Assembly: GCF_021390245.1 (NCBI RefSeq)
Contig: NZ_JAJUXH010000017.1
Span: 62,001-126,000 of the forward strand
Reading direction: 5' to 3'
Origin: Dyadobacter sp. CY323
GTDB taxonomy: Bacteria; Bacteroidota; Bacteroidia; Cytophagales; Spirosomataceae
DNA length: 64,000 nucleotides
This document shows positions 16,954 through 24,598 of this stretch, piece after piece. Each line of letters starts with the position of its first letter. Position 1 is the stretch's first letter. The notes under the pieces are model-generated. The model was not told the DNA's origin, did no database searches, and worked only from the letters and a program-made list of their open reading frames with translations. Both the position numbers and the translations under genes were made by a program.

Positions 16954-17773
16954 TCGTCAATACATTAAGATAACGTTCTTTTACTTCCTGCGTCGCTTGC
17001 TCATACTGATCTTTGCTCATAGGCAGATAATGCCATTCCAGCTTGTTTTCCATGTACGAAACACCCTTGCCTTTTACGGTATTTGCGATGATCGCTTTTG
17101 GTAAGCCGTTTTTGTGTGATTTTAATTTGTTAACTGCCTCATTAATAGAAAAAATATCATGTCCGTCGAGCTCCACGGTTTCAAAGCCGATAGCATTCCA
17201 CTTTTCCACCGATGCCGTTTCTCCCAATACTTTATCCGTAAATCCAAAACCCTGCAAACCATTTTTATCAATAATCATAAAAAGGTTATCAAGCTGATTT
17301 TGAATGGCATAATGTGCCGCTTCCCAGGTAGTACCTTCATTTGTTTCTCCATCTGAAAGCAATGCAAACGAATAGCTTTCTTCCCCGCTGATTTTTGCTG
17401 AATGCGCGATACCCGTCGCTATCGGTAATCCGTGACCTAATGAACCAGTTGCAAATGGAATTCCCTTGTATTGTCTTGGGGCGGGATGTGCCGGGAGTGT
17501 AGTGCCGTCGAGGTAAAATGTGTCCAGTTCCGCGTCGGTGATTTCGCCCAGCGTATTCAGGCAGGCGTAAAGTGCCGCAGCAGCGTGTCCTTTTGAAAGT
17601 ATGAATGTATCCGCTTCGGATTTGTTCAAAAACAACACGGCGATCATCAGGTCAATGCAGCTCAATGAGCATCCGATGTGTCCCGCATTTGCTTTGTGGT
17701 ACAGACCGAGGATTTTAAGACGAAGCTCTCCGCTTATCTGCCTCGGATCATTTAATATCTCTTCTGCGGTCAT
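16946..17773 (-). CDS. Transketolase-like, N-terminal subunit (split enzyme)
   Basis: 275 residues covering the ThDP diphosphate-binding domain only. HKANAGHIGCSLSCIDLMIAV and LSKGHAAAALYA are conserved transketolase segments. LSDGETNEGTTWEAAHYA followed by MIIDKNG is the DG(x)...N metal and diphosphate site. The reading frame ends where the N-domain normally ends, so this is a split enzyme and not a truncation. The partner is at 13850-14770. It overlaps the fusion gene by 8 bp. AACGG at 17814-17818 and CCGTT at 17827-17831 form a short inverted repeat upstream that might be regulatory. Ribulose-phosphate epimerase, a source of its usual donor, lies 5.5 kb upstream. Confidence 0.9.
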   Translation of the reverse strand: MTAEEILNDPRQISGELRLKILGLYHKANAGHIGCSLSCIDLMIAVLFLNKSEADTFILSKGHAAAALYACLNTLGEITDAELDTFYLDGTTLPAHPAPRQYKGIPFATGSLGHGLPIATGIAHSAKISGEESYSFALLSDGETNEGTTWEAAHYAIQNQLDNLFMIIDKNGLQGFGFTDKVLGETASVEKWNAIGFETVELDGHDIFSINEAVNKLKSHKNGLPKAIIANTVKGKGVSYMENKLEWHYLPMSKDQYEQATQEVKERYLNVLTNA

Positions 17774-17887
17774 GCCTGATGTGTATGTCGGTGTAAGAAA
17801 TTACTCACAAAATAACGGTCAAAAGTCCGTTTTTGAATGCGCAATATACTAAATCTTATTTGACGGCCTCTGAAAAACGGTAGCTGC

Positions 17888-19756
17888 TTATTCAAATCCG
17901 TAACGCAATCCTTTGAGTTTCATGATCTCTACCGGCTCCGCGGAATCTCTTTTTTTGAGCCAGATCCGTTCGGTCTGCGTTGTGTCCATTGCCTGCACGT
18001 ACCGGGCATTTTTAGGAAAATATAAATTGGTCAATTGCGCGTCGTGAATGGAGTAGGGCAGATACGTCCGGTCCATTTCGGACGTGATCTCATACCGCGG
18101 CGCCGGATAGAAAACCGTATCGCCTTCCTGGTACATCGCTTCTATTTTCTTTGCAGCCGCGTGATAGGGATTAGGTTCGCGGGGATTGGCGAAATAACCG
18201 TATTTAGTTGATCTGTCTTCATAAAATTCTTGCAGGCGCATCCCAACGAAATACATTTGAGCACCCATAAACACAAAAATGAGCAGCTTAAACTCCGTTT
18301 TCAGGGTTGCATAATATTGAAGCAAAAGGCTGATCAAAATGATGATGTAAGGAAACGAAAATCCTGAATACCGTTGCTGAAGCCCAAACGTATGTCCGCT
18401 GCGAAACGCCATCATCACTAAAAAACAAGTTGGGAAAAAGCCCATGATGTAGATCATCCACAATCGTTTCCTTTGTTCAGGGCTGGCTTGCCGGTGCACG
18501 TCCGGAATGAAGGAAAGCGCGAAAATGCTGACTGAAAAAATGGCGAACTGAACTTTGTGATTGGTATAAAAGAAACCACTCACCAAAATGAGCAGATAAG
18601 GTAACCGATGCGTGAGCCAGCCAGGTGTGTTGATCTTGTCTTTAAAATGGTACCAGACAATAAGCAAAATGCCAACCAGAATCGCTACCGCTATATTTTT
18701 CCGTCCCGCAAGTGCGTCAGTAAGTCCATTGGTGAAAAGGATGAGATCGCCGAAAAGTGGCAGGCCGCGTTGAAATACATTCTCCACTGTTGCCGGCAAC
18801 ACAATCCCGAAAGGATTATGCAACGGACTTTCTTCGGCGGTGCGCTTGTAAAGCGCGGCCTGGTGCGCGAGCGAGGATAAAGTATACTGCCCGCCTCCGT
18901 AAATCAACCACCAGGCAGTCCCGGACAGCGCCAGAGCCGCCGCCGCCGCCATTCTAACCCATCCTTTCCAGCTTCTCAGAAAAAGCAACGCATAAAGCGC
19001 GTGACCGATTAATACAGATATTGTCAAAAAATGAGACAGAAGTCCAAGTCCGGCTGTGAGGCTATAACCTAAATACAACCAGAGTAATTTTCTTCCTTTT
19101 GCCTTATTTTCAATGAGTTGCAAAAAATAGTAGGTGGCCAGAAGTGTCAGGAAGAATGTAAGCGTATAATTACGGGCCTGGTGACTGTATGCAACGCAAA
19201 AAGGCTCGAAAGCAGTGATTCCGGCTGCGATCAACCCCGTATTCTCATTGAAAAAGCGCCGACCGAAAAGATAGGTTACAAGGATGGTGAGAACACTGAA
19301 AATAACAGAGAAAAGGCGTATGGAATAATCGGAAAGGCCGAATGCTTCAATCCAGCCATGCAAAATCAAGTAGTAAAAAGAACTGTTTCCGATGTCGCTG
19401 CGGGTCATCGCCTCATAGTAATCGGCGAGGCTTTTAGGTTCCCAGAATTCTGCCGGAGTGAATGGGCGGGGGGAGTAAATTTCTGTATATGTAAAAGAAC
19501 GGAGTACCTGGTCCGGGTTAGTTCCGGGAGCTGGTGTTTTCCAAAACTCACTGTCAACCAGTTTCAGATTTGAAAAAGCCTTTTTTTGGTTTGCGCCTTC
19601 CAGAACAATCCCCTGACTAACAAGTAATGTGCTTTTTTCATCGTAGAAAATACTGAACTTGTCGAGGTGGTAAAGTCTTAATGCAATGCCTACAAGAATA
19701 ATAAACAGCAGAATAAGCGAAGAACGCAGCTTTTCTTTGGAGTTGTTTGAGGACAT
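17888..19756 (-). CDS. ArnT-like GT-C glycosyltransferase (family 39 type)
   Basis: 622 residues with about eleven membrane segments. After the first helix comes SIFYDEKSTLL; the Asp39-Glu40 pair in the first periplasmic loop is the metal and catalytic motif of ArnT/PMT-type GT-C enzymes. RSDIGNSSFYYLILHGWI and DYSIRLFSVIFSVLTI also match the family. Such enzymes move a sugar from a polyprenyl-phosphate donor to lipid, protein or glycan on the periplasmic side. The fusion gene downstream carries a domain able to make such a donor. It lies 114 bp upstream of the transketolase N-half on the same strand. Confidence 0.88.
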   Translation of the reverse strand: MSSNNSKEKLRSSLILLFIILVGIALRLYHLDKFSIFYDEKSTLLVSQGIVLEGANQKKAFSNLKLVDSEFWKTPAPGTNPDQVLRSFTYTEIYSPRPFTPAEFWEPKSLADYYEAMTRSDIGNSSFYYLILHGWIEAFGLSDYSIRLFSVIFSVLTILVTYLFGRRFFNENTGLIAAGITAFEPFCVAYSHQARNYTLTFFLTLLATYYFLQLIENKAKGRKLLWLYLGYSLTAGLGLLSHFLTISVLIGHALYALLFLRSWKGWVRMAAAAALALSGTAWWLIYGGGQYTLSSLAHQAALYKRTAEESPLHNPFGIVLPATVENVFQRGLPLFGDLILFTNGLTDALAGRKNIAVAILVGILLIVWYHFKDKINTPGWLTHRLPYLLILVSGFFYTNHKVQFAIFSVSIFALSFIPDVHRQASPEQRKRLWMIYIMGFFPTCFLVMMAFRSGHTFGLQQRYSGFSFPYIIILISLLLQYYATLKTEFKLLIFVFMGAQMYFVGMRLQEFYEDRSTKYGYFANPREPNPYHAAAKKIEAMYQEGDTVFYPAPRYEITSEMDRTYLPYSIHDAQLTNLYFPKNARYVQAMDTTQTERIWLKKRDSAEPVEIMKLKGLRYGFE

Positions 19757-19867
19757 TATGGATATCTGTTCGCTAATGAAGCCCGTTGTTCAAGCCAGAA
19801 TAATGCGGCTGGATTAACGGATCCGATCGTCGCGAAATTAAGCAAACTTTCCTTTGATAGGTATTTT

Positions 19868-21895
19868 TTAGATTTTAAGAATGGTAAACTCCACACGCCG
19901 GTTGCGTTGCCGTGTCTGTTCGGTGAGGTTACTTGCGATCGGTTTTGCAGGCCCCCAGGCTTTTGTCTGAATGCGTTTTGATTCAATCCCTTTGGATAAA
20001 AGGTATTTCTTAACCTGCTCCACCCGGTCCGCCGAAAGCTTTACATTCTTCTGGACTTCTCCCTGATTATCCGTGTGACCTTCCAAAAGTATTTCCATGG
20101 TCGGATACGTTGACATCGTCGCGGCAATGCGATCAAGCTCAGCGTAAGAAGATGGGATTACTTCCGCGCTGCTTTGCGAAAACATCGTATTGTTCAGCCG
20201 GATCTGCTGGCCCGCTTTGATCGGGAGTAAGTAAAGATTTTTTCGGATCGTACGGAAACCTGTTTCAGCTGAAAGATCAATGTCCTCCGACACCGGAAAA
20301 TACCCTTCTCCCGTCGCGGAAACGCGGTAAAGTTCTTTGAGTGGAAGAATGAGCCGGTATTCACCCGTTTCCGGATCGAAAGTGGCATTCGCAAAGGTTT
20401 GACTGTTTTTCTTGATCTCTGCCGCGATCTCTGATTTTACCGGTTTCGTCGTTTCGGCCTCATATACAGATCCCGTAATAATGGCAACCGGATCAGGTTT
20501 GATTTCTGGCGACATTTTAATCCTGAAAATATCCTCCTGTCCAAGCGTTTTTTCACTCGCACTGAAATAGGCGTAATCTCCCGTCGCAGGAATGTTAATG
20601 AATGCATCCCACAAAGGTGAATTGATCGCGGGTCCCAGGTTTTCCGGTTTTGACCAGTTGAGCCAGGTATCATCCAGCCGCCGTGTCAGAAAAAGATCAC
20701 CTTCTCCATAACCACTGTGACCCTGGGATGAAAAATATAACGTTTTGTTATCGAGTGCCAGAAATGGCGTGCCTTCATAATCGGCGGTATTGATCACACT
20801 TCCCAGATTGCGCGGCTCCGACCAGCTGTTGTCTTTTTGCAAAAAGGAAATATAAAGATCCTTTCCACCCTCGGTATCACTTCTTTGAACCGACATAATG
20901 AGCACATTCTCAAAAGGTGAAACCGTAATTTCGATGGTATTTGCATTGCCCAGCAAGTTCACGATTTTGGATTCTTTTGGAAATCCCCAGCCGGTTTTTG
21001 TTTTAAATGATCTTGAAAAACCAAAATACATACTGCCATCCGGACGGTACACATTGATGAGGTAAATCGTCTTTCCATCTGCTGAAATGCTGGTAATTGC
21101 ATTATCGCCCGCATTGTTGATCGGCGAACCCATGTTTACGGCATCCGTCCAAAGACCTTTCTCTGTTAATGTCGAGTACCAGACATCCTGTTTGGCTGCA
21201 AAACCAATATTTCCTTCAAAGTTGCTTCTGGTGAAATAAAGCGTTTTCCCGTCGGGAGAAATGATCGGTGCTACTTCCTGGCCTTTGGTATTAATGGCCT
21301 TGCCCATGTTTTCCTTCTGGCTTTTGAGCTGCATATCCGGAGCGAAGTTGATTTTCGCCTCAATGGGACTGGTTGCCGAGGAAATGGCGATTGCGTCAAC
21401 CTGGTTGAAACCAGACACTTTTCCAGGCTGCAAAACGATTTTCACTGCATTGGAAATCAGATTTTGCTGGCTTGGAAAGACGCGCAACATTCTCCCTTTC
21501 ATTGCTAATTGTGTTGCGGGCGTTTCGGAAACCAGGTATTCTTTGCCCGATTCATCGTAGGCATACACACGTGAAATCGACCCCGGATTGAAGTTCTCGG
21601 CTATTGCGATTTGTTTTAATGGAATGCTTTTTTCAAAACCGACTTTGATCCATTCTTCATTTCTACCGTCGGCTTCCGCAGGGGACCAGGCACATGGGCT
21701 GTTCCCGAAATCGGGGAGCTTGCTCGGTTCCCCCAGGATCTGTTTGGCGCGATTAGCGTGACCAAACTGCCCCGGACGATATTCGGAAGAGTATCCGAGT
21801 ATTTTGCTTGCCCATAAAACTTCCTGGCAGTAGGCATTACTGCACATCCATGCAGAAAACAGGCAAAACGTAATACTTATCTTCAAAAGGTTCAT
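19868..21895 (-). CDS. Outer-membrane OmpA-family protein with PD40 propeller repeats
   Basis: Start chosen at Met14 of the longest frame (21895), because MNLLKISITFCLFSAWMCSNAYCQ is a good signal peptide; 675 residues result. Residues of about 185-450 hold several PD40/WD40-like beta-propeller repeats (ISPDGKTLYFTRS, ISADGKTIYLIN, LALDNKTLYFSSQG). A carboxypeptidase-regulatory-like segment follows. The C-terminal 110 residues are an OmpA peptidoglycan-binding domain (ILLEGHTDNQGE, LSADRVEQVKKYL, NRRVEFTI). The role is probably anchoring to or sensing the cell wall at the outer membrane. It precedes the GT-C gene by 111 bp on the same strand. The specific function is unknown. Confidence 0.9.
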   Translation of the reverse strand: MNLLKISITFCLFSAWMCSNAYCQEVLWASKILGYSSEYRPGQFGHANRAKQILGEPSKLPDFGNSPCAWSPAEADGRNEEWIKVGFEKSIPLKQIAIAENFNPGSISRVYAYDESGKEYLVSETPATQLAMKGRMLRVFPSQQNLISNAVKIVLQPGKVSGFNQVDAIAISSATSPIEAKINFAPDMQLKSQKENMGKAINTKGQEVAPIISPDGKTLYFTRSNFEGNIGFAAKQDVWYSTLTEKGLWTDAVNMGSPINNAGDNAITSISADGKTIYLINVYRPDGSMYFGFSRSFKTKTGWGFPKESKIVNLLGNANTIEITVSPFENVLIMSVQRSDTEGGKDLYISFLQKDNSWSEPRNLGSVINTADYEGTPFLALDNKTLYFSSQGHSGYGEGDLFLTRRLDDTWLNWSKPENLGPAINSPLWDAFINIPATGDYAYFSASEKTLGQEDIFRIKMSPEIKPDPVAIITGSVYEAETTKPVKSEIAAEIKKNSQTFANATFDPETGEYRLILPLKELYRVSATGEGYFPVSEDIDLSAETGFRTIRKNLYLLPIKAGQQIRLNNTMFSQSSAEVIPSSYAELDRIAATMSTYPTMEILLEGHTDNQGEVQKNVKLSADRVEQVKKYLLSKGIESKRIQTKAWGPAKPIASNLTEQTRQRNRRVEFTILKI

Positions 21896-21974
21896 CGGGG
21901 CTCCAATCCTCGCCGGCATTTTTGCGGCAAACAATACATAGTAATATTATTAAGAATACGGCTGAATGCCAAAC

Positions 21975-23261
21975 CTACTGTTTGGTGCCGATCAGGAGGA
22001 TCCAGTCCCAGCCGGGTTGGGAATCGGGCGGCTGGACCACGGTTTCTTCCGCGCCTTTAAATTGCCCGCCGTCCCACCGCCTCCCAGTCCGGGGGCTATA
22101 CCAAACGGCCCCGAAAACGGATCCGTTCATGAGACTTAAATTCAATTTGATGGGTCTGGAATCAGGCATATAGAGCATGGCCATGCGTTTGTTCGACAAA
22201 GAAACCACGCCAATGTCGGCCCGGTCGGTGGAGTCCGGGAGTAGTTCCGGGCCGTCGGGCTGCATGTATTCCCACGGAATGCCTTTCAGGATTTTGACCA
22301 GCTCGTGAATGTATTCGGCGCCGTCTTTTCCGATGTTGATTTTCCAGGTTGGGTTGAAATTTTTGATCGTACTCATGTGGCAAAATCCTGCCGCAGAGCT
22401 CAAAATAGATTGATATGCCTGATTGCGGATCAAAACTGACTGGTCTGTGATTTCCTTTGGGAATTCTGAATTAGCAATCAGGAACGGCCGCAATGCAGCT
22501 TCTGCGGAGTTTTTCTGCCAATTCGCTAATGCGGCATATTCGGACGGAGTTACTGTAGAATCCGGAATAATGAATTTCAGATCGGACCTGTTGGGAGAAC
22601 TGTCGTTCAGGTTGGTGGGTGAGCAGGTATTTAAGGATGCGAGGATCTGGCCGTCGGAATGCATTCTGATTCCTTCTGCAATGGATTTGAACTGCGATGC
22701 ACTCTGGTATTCTTCTTCGCTGACGATCCAGATCACATTTGAAAATTTGGCAAAGCGTTTCGATACATATGCCCCGTAATCTTTCCAGGCAGCTTCATTA
22801 TGAGCATCAAATACCGCATTCCAGCTTTTCCGCGAGATTACAATCCCGATCACCATTTCCCGCTCCCGGGCAGCGATGATTGTTTTTTCAAAAAAGTCGA
22901 AATAAGCTGCGTTGGGTTTTGTAATGTCATTATTACCCTGAAATGGTGAAATCTTCGCGAAGTTTTTCTGACTGGGTAAGTTTGGAAGCAATTGTACGAG
23001 AACTGTATTGAAAGACTGCGACTTGCGGATGTCCATGTATTGGATCGCTTCATTGTAGCTCAGCCTCCTAAGTAGTTGCCACGCAACGTCAGCGACCATT
23101 AGAAAAGGTACGCCATTATTATCCGTAATGTGCCTGCCGTTCGGGCTGATCTTTAAAGGGAATTTGGCAACCGCATGATGGCTTTTATCAAATGCAGGTT
23201 TTGCATGAACAGATGCTGAAACGACCAGACAGCAGAAAATAAAGCATATGAACCGTCTCAT
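21975..23261 (-). CDS. Exported DUF4038 (apiosidase-like) glycoside hydrolase
   Basis: 428 residues with a signal peptide (RRFICFIFCCLVVSASVHA). FPLKISPNGRHITDNNGVPFLMVADVAWQLLRRLSYNEAIQYMDIRKSQSFNTVLVQ is the DUF4038 TIM-barrel start seen in GH140-type enzymes, with the usual small beta domain at the C-terminus (WYSPRTGRRWDGG). Candidate acidic residues lie in VIWIVSEEEYQ and FLIANSEFP. GH140 enzymes include an apiosidase, but most members are uncharacterised. The SEEE in place of the more usual GGD-like motif makes the specificity, or even activity, uncertain. It sits between rpe and the OmpA gene. Confidence 0.78.
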   Translation of the reverse strand: MRRFICFIFCCLVVSASVHAKPAFDKSHHAVAKFPLKISPNGRHITDNNGVPFLMVADVAWQLLRRLSYNEAIQYMDIRKSQSFNTVLVQLLPNLPSQKNFAKISPFQGNNDITKPNAAYFDFFEKTIIAAREREMVIGIVISRKSWNAVFDAHNEAAWKDYGAYVSKRFAKFSNVIWIVSEEEYQSASQFKSIAEGIRMHSDGQILASLNTCSPTNLNDSSPNRSDLKFIIPDSTVTPSEYAALANWQKNSAEAALRPFLIANSEFPKEITDQSVLIRNQAYQSILSSAAGFCHMSTIKNFNPTWKINIGKDGAEYIHELVKILKGIPWEYMQPDGPELLPDSTDRADIGVVSLSNKRMAMLYMPDSRPIKLNLSLMNGSVFGAVWYSPRTGRRWDGGQFKGAEETVVQPPDSQPGWDWILLIGTKQ

Positions 23262-23303
23262 TGCCTCGATAAAGAAATTTTAAATCGCATTGATGTCAGT
23301 TAA

Positions 23304-23951
23304 TCAGGTGTTTTTAAGCAGACTGATCGTCTCCAATGGTTCTGTTGAACTGAAAACAAAGCTGCCTGCTACAAGAATATCAACTCCTTCACGCACCAGC
23401 AATGGCGCATTGTCCAGATTAACGCCCCCATCTACCTCGATCTTGAATGTGTAGCCAGATTTTTCTCTCAGACTGCTGAGCTGCGCTATCTTTTTATATG
23501 TGTTTTCGATGAATTTTTGTCCGCCGAATCCAGGATTCACCGACATAATCAACACGAGATCAAGATCTCCCAGAACTTCACTCAGGACTTCGACCGGGGT
23601 ATGCGGATTGAGCGCTACTCCCGCAGTCGCGCCCACTTCTTTGATATGCTGAATGGTACGGTGCAAATGCGGACAAGCTTCGTAATGCACGGTAAGTCCC
23701 GATGCGCCCGCTTTTTTGAAATCCAATAGATAACGGTCAGGCTGTTCGATCATTAAATGCACATCGAGCGGTTTCCGGGCATGCTTACTGATCGCCTGGC
23801 ATACCGGAATGCCAAAAGAAATATTCGGTACAAACATGCCATCCATGATATCGACATGGATGTAGTCGGCAGAACTGGAGTTAATCATTTCAATATCCCG
23901 CTGCAAGTTTGCAAAGTCAGCAGCAAGTATGGAAGGGGCAATTTCAGCCAT
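23304..23951 (-). CDS. rpe: Ribulose-phosphate 3-epimerase
   Basis: 215 residues, full family length, cytoplasmic. Interconverts D-ribulose 5-phosphate and D-xylulose 5-phosphate. Family signatures: APSILAADFANL at the N-terminus, HVDIMDGMFVPNISFG, HLMI, MSVNPGFGGQKFI and EVDGGVN, which supply the metal-binding His and Asp residues and the phosphate site. It is the first gene of the minus-strand run that leads to the split transketolase, whose donor is xylulose 5-phosphate. Whether it is the only rpe of the genome, and therefore housekeeping, cannot be decided here. Confidence 0.96.
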   Translation of the reverse strand: MAEIAPSILAADFANLQRDIEMINSSSADYIHVDIMDGMFVPNISFGIPVCQAISKHARKPLDVHLMIEQPDRYLLDFKKAGASGLTVHYEACPHLHRTIQHIKEVGATAGVALNPHTPVEVLSEVLGDLDLVLIMSVNPGFGGQKFIENTYKKIAQLSSLREKSGYTFKIEVDGGVNLDNAPLLVREGVDILVAGSFVFSSTEPLETISLLKNT

Positions 23952-24001
23952 GAAAATCTCGGATAATGGTGAGTACGTCAGGCGAAATTAGTGATTTTAC
24001 T

Positions 24002-24523
24002 TTACTGGGCAGGCAAAATGGAACCAAGCGTAAATGTGAGCCCGGGCAGTACGGGAGATTTTACCTGATCTTCCGCATGATACACGCCGCAAAGATGAAA
24101 CTTGTTTTCCCGCAGTTCGTACACTTCCAGCAATGCTTTTTCCGGAAAAATAAGCCAGAATTCGCTCACGCCATATCGCTGGTAGATTTCCTTTTTCACG
24201 ACGGTGTCCATTTCATTTGACTCAGGTGAAACAATTTCGATTACAAGATCTGGGACGCCACGAATCCAGTCTTGTATGATATTCTCTCTGGCTTTGCTGA
24301 TAAACATGAGATCGGGTTGCAGGATGTTGAAATTTTCTTCAAAAATAACATCTAGGGGTACCCTGAAAATTTCTCCCAATTCCTTCGCTTGCACAAAGTC
24401 ATCAAGAATTCTTAGAACTTTAACTAGAATTCTTTGATGTGAAACTTTCGGACCGGGAGACAAAATTTCCCTTCCATTTATAATTTGTGTTAAATCTGGA
24501 TTGTAGAATATGCCTGCCTCCAT
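24002..24523 (-). CDS. Uma2 family (DUF820) putative endonuclease
   Basis: 173 residues, cytoplasmic. The core GVPDLVIEIVSPES holds the PD...(E)xV arrangement of the PD-(D/E)XK fold, and YQRYGVSEFWLIFPEKALLEVYEL is the characteristic Uma2 segment. These proteins are very abundant in Cyanobacteria and common in Cytophagales. They are predicted nucleases of unknown biology, sometimes proposed to be mobile or domesticated. It lies alone and divergent from ligA, between rpe and the ligase, with no toxin-antitoxin or restriction partner visible. Confidence 0.88.
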   Translation of the reverse strand: MEAGIFYNPDLTQIINGREILSPGPKVSHQRILVKVLRILDDFVQAKELGEIFRVPLDVIFEENFNILQPDLMFISKARENIIQDWIRGVPDLVIEIVSPESNEMDTVVKKEIYQRYGVSEFWLIFPEKALLEVYELRENKFHLCGVYHAEDQVKSPVLPGLTFTLGSILPAQ

Positions 24524-24560
24524 CGTTTTTATGTTCGTGTGGGTTTTTTACGAAAATACA

Positions 24561-24568
24561 TAAATTTG
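24561..24568 (+). promoter_or_regulatory. Promoter -7 box for ligA
   Basis: TAAATTTG matches TAnnTTTG exactly, 30 bases before the ATG at 24599. Transcription from it would begin around 24575, downstream of the longer-frame ATG at 24539, which supports 24599 as the true start. Confidence 0.6.
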
Positions 24569-24598
24569 GGCCGAATCATTTCAAGCAAAGCTGAACCC

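Noticed and set aside
17814..17831. AACGG-N8-CCGTT inverted repeat before the transketolase N-half
   Set aside because: Arms of only 5 bp and no recognisable promoter around it; kept as a note but not as a feature.
19756..19986. 76-codon ORF on the minus strand
   Set aside because: It lies largely inside the OmpA-domain coding region in another frame and has Arg/Gln-rich shadow composition.
24002..24523. Uma2 gene as a defence or mobile element
   Set aside because: A lone copy among housekeeping genes with no terminal repeats or partner genes; nothing supports mobility or defence.
24539..24598. Longer start of ligA
   Set aside because: The -7 promoter box at 24561-24568 lies downstream of this ATG, and the family's N-terminus begins at 24599.
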